Shown here one piece after another: positions 46,742-55,170 of a DNA stretch of 64,000 nucleotides. Origin of the DNA: Leptobacterium_A meishanense (lineage in GTDB: Bacteria; Bacteroidota; Bacteroidia; Flavobacteriales; Flavobacteriaceae); NCBI RefSeq assembly GCF_037645805.1, contig NZ_JBBEXE010000005.1, forward strand, positions 272,852 through 336,851, given 5' to 3'. The notes below the pieces were generated by a model that saw only the letters and a list, made by a program, of their open reading frames with translations, ran no database searches and was not told the origin of the DNA. A program made the translations under genes and the position numbers. Positions within the stretch are counted from its first letter, which is position 1. Every line of letters starts with the position of its first letter.

Positions 46742-47332
46742 TCACCTCCGAAGCCCATATAGCGTCGCCACATATTTCCCAATCACATCAAACTCTAAGT
46801 TTACAACGGCTCCAACAGTATAGTTTTTAAAAGCGGTGTTTTCATAGGTATAAGGAATAATAGCAACGCTAAATCGGTTTTTTTTAGCGTTTACCACCGT
46901 TAAACTAACCCCATCAACGGTAATGGAACCTTTTTCAATAGTAATATTGCCTTTTTCAGCCTCATATTCAAAAGTAAAAAGCCAACTTCCATTTTTTTCC
47001 TCAATATGTGTGCATACTGCCGTTTGGTCTACATGTCCTTGCACCAAGTGGCCATCTAGTCGGTCGCCCAACTTCATGGCTCGCTCTAAATTTACAGTAT
47101 CACCAACTTTCAAATGCCCCAAATTTGATTTTTCAAGTGTTTCTTTAATGGCGGTCACGCAATAACTATCACCTCTAAAACCAACTACCGTAAGACAAAC
47201 ACCATTATGCGCTACACTCTGGTCAATTTTCAACTCGTTGGAAAGCGAACTTTTTATATAAACATGCAGGTTTTCCTGTTCCTTTTTCAAATCAGTAACC
47301 ACACCAAGCGTTTCAATAATCCCTGTGAACAT
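46742..47332 (-). CDS. ribE: Riboflavin synthase (alpha chain)
   Basis: 196 residues, standard. Converts two molecules of 6,7-dimethyl-8-ribityllumazine to riboflavin and a pyrimidinedione. Two tandem lumazine-binding repeats: MFTGIIETLGVV opening, VAHNGVCLTVVGFRGDSYCV in repeat 1 and KGSITVDGVSLTVVNAKKN in repeat 2, with LDGHLVQGHVDQ between them. The start at 47332 lies inside the left copy of a duplicated ~65-bp segment. Preceded on its strand by TAACTTTG, a -7 box. Confidence 0.95.
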   Translation of the reverse strand: MFTGIIETLGVVTDLKKEQENLHVYIKSSLSNELKIDQSVAHNGVCLTVVGFRGDSYCVTAIKETLEKSNLGHLKVGDTVNLERAMKLGDRLDGHLVQGHVDQTAVCTHIEEKNGSWLFTFEYEAEKGNITIEKGSITVDGVSLTVVNAKKNRFSVAIIPYTYENTAFKNYTVGAVVNLEFDVIGKYVATLYGLRR

Positions 47333-47378
47333 CCGTAAGTATTAATTAGTTAATTGCAATCAAAGTTAGAAATAAAAG
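47315..47378. repeat. Left copy of ~65-bp direct repeat flanking the inserted lipoprotein gene
   Basis: 64 bases beginning aataatccctgtgaacat and ending aataaaag. It contains the ribE 5' end, start codon and upstream region. It matches 48888-48953 with a few substitutions and a 2-base gap (taatt--gc against taattttgc). The gap removes two Ts from the sequence that serves as the pdxA -7 box in the right copy. Confidence 0.85.
47361..47368 (-). promoter_or_regulatory. Bacteroidota -7 box (TAACTTTG) for ribE
   Basis: Minus-strand TAACTTTG, 28 bases upstream of the ribE ATG, matching TAnnTTTG. In the right-hand repeat copy the corresponding minus-strand sequence is TATCTTTG (48936-48943), also a match. 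Confidence 0.5.
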
Positions 47379-47453
47379 AAGGCAGACAAAAGCAACCTAA
47401 ATATCTCAATAGAGACATTGTAACAAATTTAATCATTTGTAAAGATAGTTTTC

Positions 47454-48761
47454 CTAATCTTGTTCTCTGTTAGGAGTAACAATTTCAGCTTTTGGGAGGA
47501 TTAATTGATAATCATAACTTTCTATCAACCATTTTAGCCTGTGAAAATCACCAGTATTAGGTAATAAAATAATATTATTCTCAATATCTTTTCTTATAGA
47601 TTTTAAATCTATAATAGCCCATTTATTTTCCTTAGAAAACTGTGTAAACAAAGCTAACCGCTTGTAATATGTTCGATCAAACACATTAATAATTTTACCA
47701 CTACTTGTTTTAAATGTTGGCGTCCAAGTATTCAGGCTATTACTTATTGTGCCATTCTTCTTTGCTAACTCTTCTGTTAAGTGACCAATATCATAGGCAG
47801 TATTTGAAATAGTTTTTGAAGCATGTGCACTTCCAATTTTTATAAACACTTTTGGGAGTTCTTCATTTTTTTTGAGCCTGTCCTTATAATTATTCAAAAA
47901 ATTATTACGAATATAACTTACCCTATCAACATGTGAACTTCTCCAGCTTATGTATATATCCCAACTCGATTTTAAATCATTAATGATTTTTTGAGCCCTT
48001 GTATCTTGTTCATCAAAACTATTAAAGAATGCTTTTACATTATCATCATCTCTTATTTTTGAAAGCGCATCATTATCCTCTTCAGCAAGTTCTCCTTTAG
48101 CTCTTGCTAATAACCATTTATAAATACTTTTATCCGCAAGCGTTTTTAATAACTTAATCTCGTTATAATTAGGCTTGTTTTTGGCTTCTTTAAGGAGCTC
48201 GTCTGTAAAAAACATGATAGAATAGTAAAATTCTTGATCGAGGCCCCATAGTTCCATATTGTATTTCCTAGCTTCCTTTAGAAACTCTGCATCTTCCACA
48301 CCGGCAAAAAACACTATAGGATCTGATGAAGAGTTATTATTAGATTTAAATTCTGATTTAGTATATTTAGTATTAAAATCATATAAATTTTTAACGGTAC
48401 TTTGATAAGGCGTAGAAAGCTCTGTTAATTTATCTGCCGAGTTAGGACCAATCTCTAATGCAAAGTATTTATAATTTGCATCGTATAAGAAAGGCATAAT
48501 GGCAGTTGTGAACTTAGAAACTTGTTTTGCGTTATGAATTTCACCTAACGTAACAAATTGAGACTCATTAATTAAAGACTTAATTGTATTTAACCCCTCC
48601 CCTTGAATTTGATTATTATTGATTGTAAAATATGCTGTTTTTGATGCTACATAAGCAGAATCGATTAATGATACAGCAACCACATTTTTTGTAGTATTAA
48701 TTTTTTCTTTGCAAGAAAAAATTATAGCTAATAGTAGTACGATAGTAATTAATTTTTTCAT
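47454..48761 (-). CDS. Lipoprotein of ChaN/erythromycin-esterase-like fold (tentative), apparently inserted
   Basis: 435 residues with lipobox (LLLAIIFSCKEK). Recognisable segments: FVTLGEIHNAKQVSKFTTAI (Gly-Glu-x-His as in ChaN and erythromycin-esterase-like proteins), FALEIGPNSADK, VFFAGVEDAEFLKEA, MELWGLDQEFYYS and VFIKIGSAHASKTI, in the order expected for that clan of Glu/His-metal proteins. The clan assignment is tentative because no catalytic residue set can be confirmed. No ribosomal or metabolic neighbour logic links it to ribE or pdxA. It lies between two direct copies of the ribE-pdxA intergenic sequence, and is AT-richer than its neighbours by eye. Confidence 0.6.
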   Translation of the reverse strand: MKKLITIVLLLAIIFSCKEKINTTKNVVAVSLIDSAYVASKTAYFTINNNQIQGEGLNTIKSLINESQFVTLGEIHNAKQVSKFTTAIMPFLYDANYKYFALEIGPNSADKLTELSTPYQSTVKNLYDFNTKYTKSEFKSNNNSSSDPIVFFAGVEDAEFLKEARKYNMELWGLDQEFYYSIMFFTDELLKEAKNKPNYNEIKLLKTLADKSIYKWLLARAKGELAEEDNDALSKIRDDDNVKAFFNSFDEQDTRAQKIINDLKSSWDIYISWRSSHVDRVSYIRNNFLNNYKDRLKKNEELPKVFIKIGSAHASKTISNTAYDIGHLTEELAKKNGTISNSLNTWTPTFKTSSGKIINVFDRTYYKRLALFTQFSKENKWAIIDLKSIRKDIENNIILLPNTGDFHRLKWLIESYDYQLILPKAEIVTPNREQD

Positions 48762-48887
48762 AATGAAATTGAAATGGTTTAAACTTAGAGATAAGAAAAA
48801 AAAAGAAATGTTACAGTAGCATTATTTTTTGTTAATGTTTTTATATGTAAAATGCTCAAAACGCTATCATTTAGAAATATATATTAT

Positions 48888-48953
48888 AATAACCCTCGTA
48901 AACATCCGTAAGTATTAATTAGTTAATTTTGCAATCAAAGATATAAATAAAAG
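48888..48953. repeat. Right copy of ~65-bp direct repeat, containing the pdxA promoter region
   Basis: 66 bases from aataaccctcgtaaacat to aataaaag. The first ~18 bases are a remnant of the ribE coding start in minus orientation (reads MFTRVI, against MFTGII in the intact ribE). It therefore carries a broken ribE start that is not used. It retains the -7 boxes facing both ways. Confidence 0.85.
48924..48931 (+). promoter_or_regulatory. Bacteroidota -7 box (TAATTTTG) for pdxA
   Basis: TAATTTTG matches TAnnTTTG, 29 bases before the pdxA ATG. In the left repeat copy the same place reads TAATTG with two Ts missing, so only the pdxA-proximal copy keeps the box. Confidence 0.5.
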
Positions 48954-48960
48954 GATATAA

Positions 48961-50007
48961 ATGAAAGGCGAAGAAAAGATAAAAGTAGGCATCTCTATAG
49001 GAGACCTAAACGGCATAGGCTGCGAAGTGGTATTAAAAACATTTGAAGATTCACGAATGCTTGATTTTTGCACGCCGGTTATTTTTGCTTCCACAAAAAC
49101 GGTTTCCGAACAAAGGAAACAGCTCCATATAGACCTTAACTATAATGGAATAAGCAATGCATCACAGGCAATCTATGGTAAAATAAACATTGTCAATGTG
49201 TGGAAGGACACTCCTGAAATAACCTATGGAGCAGCAACAGAAGAAGGGGGCAAATATGCATTGTTGTCTCTAAAAGCGGCCGTAAAAGCATTAAAAAATG
49301 ATGAGGTGGATGTATTGGTAACAGCACCAATTAATAAAACCAATATTCAATCTGAGGAATTTACCTTTCCGGGGCATACTGATTATTTGGCCAAAGAACT
49401 CGAGGAAGAGGCCTTAATGTTTATGGTTACAGAAAAATTAAAAGTCGGTTTATTAACTGACCATGTTCCGGTAAAAGAAGTAACCCAGCAAATTACCCCG
49501 GAGTTGATAGAAAAAAAAGTAAATAAAATATATGAATCCTTGGTAAAGGATTTCAGGATTCGTAAACCGAAAATAGCCATTCTAGGAGTAAACCCACATA
49601 GTGGCGACAATGGAATTATAGGAAAAGAGGATGAAGAAGTTGTAAAGCCCACGATAAAAAAACTCTCAGAAAAAGGAAAACTGATTTACGGGCCGTATTC
49701 TGCCGATAGTTTTTTTGCTTCCGAAACGTATTTGAAATTTGATGCGGTGTTGGCAGCCTATCACGATCAAGGGCTGATCCCTTTTAAAACACTGTCTTTT
49801 GGTAATGGAGTAAATTATACAGCTGGATTGAACAAGGTAAGAACATCTCCAGACCATGGTACAGCCTATGAAATTGCAGGAAAAGGACAAGCAAACCATG
49901 AATCCTTTAAAGAAGCTGTTTTTATGGCAATTAAGATCTATAAAAACAGAAAGGAATACCAACAATTGAGCGCAAACCCCCTAAAAAGACAAAAAGCAAA
50001 AACATAA
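48961..50007 (+). CDS. pdxA: 4-hydroxythreonine-4-phosphate dehydrogenase
   Basis: 348 residues. Oxidises 4-phosphohydroxy-threonine in pyridoxal phosphate synthesis. Marks: KVGISIGDLNGIGCEVVLKT, VTAPINKTNIQ (substrate-binding), FPGHTDYLAKE (metal His), LGVNPHSGDNGIIGKEDEE, VLAAYHDQGLIPFKTLSF (His with PFK) and RTSPDHGTAYEIAGKGQAN. Full length. Followed after 74 bases by the yceD-rpmF cluster. Confidence 0.95.
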   Translation: MKGEEKIKVGISIGDLNGIGCEVVLKTFEDSRMLDFCTPVIFASTKTVSEQRKQLHIDLNYNGISNASQAIYGKINIVNVWKDTPEITYGAATEEGGKYALLSLKAAVKALKNDEVDVLVTAPINKTNIQSEEFTFPGHTDYLAKELEEEALMFMVTEKLKVGLLTDHVPVKEVTQQITPELIEKKVNKIYESLVKDFRIRKPKIAILGVNPHSGDNGIIGKEDEEVVKPTIKKLSEKGKLIYGPYSADSFFASETYLKFDAVLAAYHDQGLIPFKTLSFGNGVNYTAGLNKVRTSPDHGTAYEIAGKGQANHESFKEAVFMAIKIYKNRKEYQQLSANPLKRQKAKT

Positions 50008-50050
50008 CCAAAAAAATTACATAAGAAAAAGCACATTAATTATAAATTTT

Positions 50051-50058
50051 TATCTTTG
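50051..50058 (+). promoter_or_regulatory. Bacteroidota -7 box (TATCTTTG) for the yceD-rpmF cluster
   Basis: TATCTTTG matches TAnnTTTG, 23 bases before the DUF177 ATG. -33 element not clear. Confidence 0.55.
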
Positions 50059-50081
50059 CAGGCTCTAAACGGACTGTTAAG

Positions 50082-50606
50082 ATGAAGAAGTTAAAGGAGT
50101 TTGATATTCCTTTTGTGGGACTGAAACAAGGAAAACATCGGTTTGAGTACCAAATAGATAAAACGTTCTTTGAAGCTTTTGATTATGAAGAGTTTAATGA
50201 AGCATGTATAAATGTTGCGGTTATACTGGACAAAAAAATCAATTTATTAGAATTGACCTTTGAAGCAAAAGGAACCGTAAACGTCTTTTGTGACACATCA
50301 AATGAACCGTATGACCAATCCGTGAAAGGAACACTGGAAATAGTAGTGAAGTTTGGAGAAGCATATAACGACGAAAACGAAGAAATACTTATTATTCCAC
50401 ACGGAGAACATAAAATAAATATAGCACAATACATTTATGAAATGATTGTTCTAGCAATTCCGGTAAAAAAAATACATCCGGGAATAAAAGATGGGAGTAT
50501 CTCTTCAGACATATTGAAAAAGCTTGAAGAATTGCAACCCAAAGAAACAAAAAAAGACAAAGAAGAAACAGATCCTCGTTGGGATACATTAAAAAAACTA
50601 TTATAA
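50082..50606 (+). CDS. DUF177 (YceD-family) protein
   Basis: 174 residues. Family context is decisive: yceD lies directly upstream of rpmF in most bacteria, as here (13 bases). The sequence shows the DUF177 order: hydrophobic opening [20 protein letters not shown], the strand [20 protein letters not shown] where the usual C-x-R-C-L motif has only one Cys, and [15 protein letters not shown] with the closing acidic [18 protein letters not shown]. YceD homologues are linked to ribosome or rRNA maturation, but this is not established in Bacteroidota. Confidence 0.88.
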   Translation: MKKLKEFDIPFVGLKQGKHRFEYQIDKTFFEAFDYEEFNEACINVAVILDKKINLLELTFEAKGTVNVFCDTSNEPYDQSVKGTLEIVVKFGEAYNDENEEILIIPHGEHKINIAQYIYEMIVLAIPVKKIHPGIKDGSISSDILKKLEELQPKETKKDKEETDPRWDTLKKLL

Positions 50607-50619
50607 AAAAGATTTAACA

Positions 50620-50817
50620 ATGGCACATCCAAAGCGAAAAGTATCAAAGACCAGAAGAGATAAAAGAAGAACACATTATAAAGCAACTTCCCCTCAATTG
50701 GCTACAGACCCAACCACAGGAGAACTACACTTATACCATCGTGCACATTGGCACGAAGGGAAATTGTATTACAAAGGCCAAGTTTTAATTGACAACACAG
50801 CAGAAGAAGTAGCGTAA
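50620..50817 (+). CDS. rpmF: 50S ribosomal protein L32 (cysteine-free form)
   Basis: 65 residues. The opening [20 protein letters not shown] is the L32 signature, followed by a short middle and [20 protein letters not shown]. It has no cysteines, so it lacks the zinc ribbon of the C+ form. Followed by a strong hairpin terminator at 50840, which separates it from fabH. Confidence 0.95.
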   Translation: MAHPKRKVSKTRRDKRRTHYKATSPQLATDPTTGELHLYHRAHWHEGKLYYKGQVLIDNTAEEVA

Positions 50818-50839
50818 GTAACGCTTATTAAAAAGAATG

Positions 50840-50863
50840 CTCTCACCATAGTGAGAGTTTTTA
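50840..50863 (+). terminator. Rho-independent terminator after rpmF
   Basis: CTCTCAC (50840-50846), loop CATA, GTGAGAG (50851-50857), then TTTTTATTTTT. Perfect 7-pair stem and T-rich tail. It may partially separate rpmF from fabH transcription. Confidence 0.85.
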
Positions 50864-50974
50864 TTTTTAACACCAAAAACAAGCTGTTTTGTATCAAAAT
50901 CAATTAAAAATTAGTATTTTCATCCAGTTTTTAGGTGGTTTTATACTTTTTAAAGTAAAAAAACAAACAACACA

Positions 50975-51970
50975 ATGAGTAAAAAAACAGCAGCAATCAC
51001 AGCTGTAGGTGCTTATGTGCCAGACTTTGTTCTCTCAAACAAAGTCTTGGAAACTATGGTAGATACCAATGATGAATGGATTACAACTCGGACGGGGATT
51101 AAAGAAAGACGTATTTTAAAAGAAGAAGGAAAAGGTACATCATATCTCGCTATTAAAGCTGCAGAAAACCTTATCAAAAAGAAAAACCTCAACCCAAAAG
51201 AAATAGACATGGTTATATTGGCGAGTGCCACGCCGGATATGCCTGTTGCAATCACAGCAGCATATGTAGCATCAGAAATAGGTGCTGTAAATGCTTTTTC
51301 ATACGACCTTCAGGCGGCATGTTCCAGTTTTTTATATGGAATGTCAACAGCGACAAGCTACATAGAATCGGGGAGGTATAAAAAAATACTACTTATAGGG
51401 GCAGATAAAATGTCTTCTATCATAGACTATACAGACCGGACCACTTGTATTATTTTTGGAGATGGGGCCGGAGCTGTATTATTTGAACCGAATGAAGAAG
51501 GCTTAGGGTTTCAAGATGAATACTTACGGACAGATGGTGTAGGGAGAGAATTTCTTAAAATAGAAGCAGGAGGGTCTATTTTACCTCCTTCAGAGGAAAC
51601 CGTAAAGAACAAACAACACTATGTATATCAAGATGGGAAAACGGTTTTTAAGTTTGCCGTTTCCAACATGGCTGATGTAGCAGAAAGAATAATGCAGCGT
51701 AATAACCTGACCAAAGAAGATGTTAATTGGCTTGTGCCCCATCAGGCAAATAAAAGAATTATAAACGCAACAGCACAAAGAATGGGCATAGAGGGTTCAA
51801 AAGTAATGGTGAACATTGAAAAATATGGGAACACTACCTCTGCGACATTGCCTTTACTGTTACATGATTATGAAAAACAATTAAAAAAAGGGGATAACCT
51901 TATTTTTGCTGCTTTTGGAGGAGGGTTCACTTGGGGGGCCATTTATCTAAAGTGGGCGTATGATTCATAA
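50975..51970 (+). CDS. fabH: Beta-ketoacyl-ACP synthase III
   Basis: 331 residues. Condenses acetyl-CoA (or a branched primer) with malonyl-ACP to begin fatty-acid synthesis. Catalytic Cys in DLQAACSSFLYGM, His in VNWLVPHQANKRIINATA and Asn in IEKYGNTTSATLPLLLHDY. The WITTRTGIKERRI opening is the family signature. Branched-chain primer preference is common in Flavobacteriia but cannot be read here. It is followed after 24 bases by accB and then accC. Confidence 0.96.
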   Translation: MSKKTAAITAVGAYVPDFVLSNKVLETMVDTNDEWITTRTGIKERRILKEEGKGTSYLAIKAAENLIKKKNLNPKEIDMVILASATPDMPVAITAAYVASEIGAVNAFSYDLQAACSSFLYGMSTATSYIESGRYKKILLIGADKMSSIIDYTDRTTCIIFGDGAGAVLFEPNEEGLGFQDEYLRTDGVGREFLKIEAGGSILPPSEETVKNKQHYVYQDGKTVFKFAVSNMADVAERIMQRNNLTKEDVNWLVPHQANKRIINATAQRMGIEGSKVMVNIEKYGNTTSATLPLLLHDYEKQLKKGDNLIFAAFGGGFTWGAIYLKWAYDS

Positions 51971-51994
51971 AAACTAACAACTAATACTTTTAAT

Positions 51995-52486
51995 ATGGAT
52001 TTAAAAGAGATTCAAAACCTGATTAAGTTTGTAGCCAAATCTGGAGCAAGCGAGGTGAAACTTGAAATGGAGGATGTAAAAATCACCATTAAAACAGGAA
52101 CGGAAGGTGCAAAAACAGAGGCCACATATGTTCAGCAAATACCAGTATCTGCACCAGTTGCTCAAGCACCGGGTCTTACAGCAGATTCAGCTCCGAACAC
52201 TTCTACTCCGGCAGCTAAAGAAGAAGCAACATCAGATGATGATAAATATATCACAGTAAAATCACCAATCATAGGTACATTCTACAGAAAACCATCACCG
52301 GACAAACCGGTCTTTGTTGAGGTAGGCAGTAATGTTGCCCAGGGAGATGTACTTTGTGTTATTGAAGCAATGAAACTTTTCAATGAAATAGAATCCGAAG
52401 TATCAGGGAAAATTGTAAAAGTATTAGTTGACGATGCATCTCCTGTAGAGTTTGACCAGCCATTATTTTTAGTTGACCCATCATAG
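51995..52486 (+). CDS. accB: Biotin carboxyl carrier protein of acetyl-CoA carboxylase
   Basis: 163 residues. N-terminal helix [20 protein letters not shown], Ala/Pro-rich linker around 45-85, and a biotinyl domain with the conserved lysine in [15 protein letters not shown] (E-A-M-K-L). It carries CO2 from the AccC carboxylation to malonyl-CoA. Lies between fabH and accC. Confidence 0.96.
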   Translation: MDLKEIQNLIKFVAKSGASEVKLEMEDVKITIKTGTEGAKTEATYVQQIPVSAPVAQAPGLTADSAPNTSTPAAKEEATSDDDKYITVKSPIIGTFYRKPSPDKPVFVEVGSNVAQGDVLCVIEAMKLFNEIESEVSGKIVKVLVDDASPVEFDQPLFLVDPS

Positions 52487-52545
52487 AAATTTTGAACGAA
52501 TAACAATTCTTCAAAATAATAATTCAGGACTCAAAATTTCATAAG

Positions 52546-53895
52546 ATGTTCAAGAAAATATTAATTGCAAATAGAGGGGAAATAGCACTTCGGGTAATAA
52601 GGACCTGCAGGGAAATGGGAATTAAGACAGTTGCGGTATACTCTACTGCAGATGCAGAAAGCTTGCATGTACGGTTTGCAGACGAAGCGGTGTGCATAGG
52701 CCCGCCACCAAGCAAGGATTCATATCTTAAAATTCCAAACATTATTGCGGCAGCAGAAATTACCAATGCAGATGGCATACACCCGGGTTATGGGTTTCTA
52801 TCAGAAAACGCAAAATTCTCCAAAATATGTGCAGAGCACAATATAAAATTTATAGGCGCTTCTGCAGAAATGATTGACAAAATGGGGGATAAAGCTACTG
52901 CCAAGTCAACTATGAAAGCCGCAGGCGTACCTACCATTCCAGGATCAGAAGGCATATTGGAGTCCTATGAGGAAGCTGAAAAACTGGCTAAAGAAATAGG
53001 CTATCCGGTAATGCTGAAAGCCACAGCAGGAGGCGGAGGAAAAGGAATGCGTGCCGTTTGGAAAAAAGAAGACTTAAAAAAAGCATGGGACTCTGCCCGG
53101 CAAGAAGCAGGTGCGGCCTTTGGTAACGATGGCATGTATATGGAAAAACTGATTGAAGAGCCCCGCCATATAGAAATTCAGGTAATTGGAGATCAGTATG
53201 GGAAAGCATGTCACTTATCAGAAAGGGATTGTTCCGTACAAAGAAGGCATCAAAAATTGACAGAAGAGACCCCTTCACCATTTATGACTGATGAGCTTCG
53301 GGAACAAATGGGAAATGCTGCAGTAAAGGCCTCGGAATACATCAAATATGAAGGAGCAGGCACCGTAGAATTTTTAGTGGACAAGCACCGGAATTTCTAC
53401 TTTATGGAGATGAACACCCGTATTCAAGTGGAACACCCCATAACAGAACAAGTAATTGATTATGATTTGATCCGTGAACAAATTTTAGTGGCAGCGGGAG
53501 TACCGATTTCCGGGAAAAATTATGTGCCGAAACTACATTCCATAGAGTGCAGGATCAATGCAGAAGACCCATACAATGATTTTCGCCCTTCTCCGGGAAG
53601 GATAACAACATTACACGCACCGGGAGGCCATGGCATTCGCTTAGATACTCATGTTTATAGTGGATATACCATACCGCCCAACTACGATTCTATGATTGCA
53701 AAGTTGATTACTACTGCGCAAACCAGAGAAGAAGCGATCAATAAAATGAAAAGAGCATTGGACGAATTCGTTATAGAAGGGATTAAAACAACGATCCCGT
53801 TCCATAGGCAGTTAATGGATCACCCAGACTACATAGCAGGTAACTATACTACTAAATTTATGGAAACCTTTAAAATGAAACCTGTTGAAGAATAA
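52546..53895 (+). CDS. accC: Biotin carboxylase subunit of acetyl-CoA carboxylase
   Basis: 449 residues, standard. ATP-grasp enzyme that carboxylates the biotin of AccB. Marks: [37 protein letters not shown], the glycine-rich ATP loop [38 protein letters not shown], and [20 protein letters not shown] with the ATP/Mg residues and catalytic arginine. AccA and AccD are not in view. Ends at a strong terminator. Confidence 0.97.
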   Translation: MFKKILIANRGEIALRVIRTCREMGIKTVAVYSTADAESLHVRFADEAVCIGPPPSKDSYLKIPNIIAAAEITNADGIHPGYGFLSENAKFSKICAEHNIKFIGASAEMIDKMGDKATAKSTMKAAGVPTIPGSEGILESYEEAEKLAKEIGYPVMLKATAGGGGKGMRAVWKKEDLKKAWDSARQEAGAAFGNDGMYMEKLIEEPRHIEIQVIGDQYGKACHLSERDCSVQRRHQKLTEETPSPFMTDELREQMGNAAVKASEYIKYEGAGTVEFLVDKHRNFYFMEMNTRIQVEHPITEQVIDYDLIREQILVAAGVPISGKNYVPKLHSIECRINAEDPYNDFRPSPGRITTLHAPGGHGIRLDTHVYSGYTIPPNYDSMIAKLITTAQTREEAINKMKRALDEFVIEGIKTTIPFHRQLMDHPDYIAGNYTTKFMETFKMKPVEE

Positions 53896-53900
53896 AAAGA

Positions 53901-53928
53901 AAAATCCCCCGATCCGGGGGATTTTTAT
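53901..53928 (+). terminator. Rho-independent terminator after accC
   Basis: ATCCCCCG, loop ATC, CGGGGGAT, followed by TTTTTATT. Eight GC-rich pairs and a T tract. Closes the fatty-acid cluster. Confidence 0.9.
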
Positions 53929-53946
53929 TATAGTAAAATAGTTTTT

Positions 53947-55071
53947 ATGAACACACATCTGAGCTATTGGGAACTGAAAGAATGGCTTACCAACATTGAT
54001 TTTACTGTGGTAGGAAGTGGTATTGTAGGATTGAATTGTGCATTATCATTAAAAGAGAAATACCCCCAAAGCAATATTATAATTCTTGAAAAAGGAGTTT
54101 TACCCTCTGGGGCAAGCACTAAAAATGCCGGGTTTGCCTGTTTTGGAAGCATTTCGGAGCTTTTGGATGACTTGAAAGCCCATTCAGAAGAAGAAATCTT
54201 TCAGTTAGCAGGAAAGAGATGGGAAGGTTTACAAAGATTAAGAAGGCAAATAGGAGATATAACACTGGCATATCAACAACATGGAGGATATGAATTGTTT
54301 TTAAAAAATGATGAGGCATTAATAGAAAACTGCTTTGAGCGCATAAACTATTTCAATGAGCTTTTACAACCGATCTTCAAGAAAGAAGTGTTTATTACGT
54401 CCAAGAATAGATTTTCTTTTAACAATGTTTATAATAACTATATCTTAAATCGTTTTGAAGGACAACTGGACACCGGAAAAATGATGAAGGCATTGCTTCA
54501 AAAAGCAATAGAGAAAAAGATTAAAATATTGAATGGCATAACGGTTAACTCTTTTTCTGAGGACTTAAATAGTGTAAAAGTCCAAACAAATCATTTTGAC
54601 TTTTCAAGCCGGAAACTTTTCATTGCCACCAATGGTTTTGCATCTCAATTAGGAATAAATGACGTTTCACCAGCAAGAGCACAAGTCCTCATTACAAAAC
54701 CAATAGAAAAGCTACAAATTAAAGGCACTTTTCATTTAGACAAAGGCTATTATTATTTTAGAAATATTGACAACAGGATTTTATTGGGAGGAGGAAGAAA
54801 CCTTGCCCTTAAAGAAGAGACCACAACGACATTTGGTCAAACAAGCTTAATTCAGGACAAGTTGGAAGCACTTCTGAAAACAGCTATCCTACCAAAAACC
54901 TCCTTTGAAATTGAACATCGCTGGAGTGGTATTATGGGAATAGGCAGTCAAAAGAAGCCTATTGTAAAAACAATTTCAAACAATGTTTTCTGTGGCGTTA
55001 GGCTAGGGGGAATGGGGGTGGCAATTGGCGCACAAACAGGAGCTGAATTGGCCGAATTGGCAAACGCATAA
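53947..55071 (+). CDS. FAD-dependent (DAO-family) oxidoreductase
   Basis: 374 residues. FAD-binding Rossmann signature DFTVVGSGIVGLNCALSL (G-x-G-x-x-G) and NIIILEKGVLPSGASTKNAG, with LLGGGRNLALKEE and a C-terminal CGVRLGGMGVAIGAQTG closing the FAD site, the D-amino-acid-oxidase-like arrangement. It resembles glycine/sarcosine oxidase-type members. Substrate unknown. Directly after the accC terminator; convergent with the S9 peptidase gene with a hairpin between them. Confidence 0.85.
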   Translation: MNTHLSYWELKEWLTNIDFTVVGSGIVGLNCALSLKEKYPQSNIIILEKGVLPSGASTKNAGFACFGSISELLDDLKAHSEEEIFQLAGKRWEGLQRLRRQIGDITLAYQQHGGYELFLKNDEALIENCFERINYFNELLQPIFKKEVFITSKNRFSFNNVYNNYILNRFEGQLDTGKMMKALLQKAIEKKIKILNGITVNSFSEDLNSVKVQTNHFDFSSRKLFIATNGFASQLGINDVSPARAQVLITKPIEKLQIKGTFHLDKGYYYFRNIDNRILLGGGRNLALKEETTTTFGQTSLIQDKLEALLKTAILPKTSFEIEHRWSGIMGIGSQKKPIVKTISNNVFCGVRLGGMGVAIGAQTGAELAELANA

Positions 55072-55106
55072 AGCTTTTTAGTTTTCAATAGAGTCGCTTT
55101 TAAATA

Positions 55107-55140
55107 TAGAGCGTCTAATTCCTGAGATTTAGACGCTCTA
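55107..55140. terminator. Hairpin between convergent FAD oxidoreductase and S9 peptidase genes
   Basis: TAGAGCGTCTAA (55107-55118) and TTAGACGCTCTA (55129-55140) form a perfect 12-pair stem with a 10-base loop. T runs at either side are weak. Position between two stops suggests a bidirectional terminator. Confidence 0.6.
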
Positions 55141-55170
55141 CAACTTTATAGGCTTTTTTATGATGTAACC

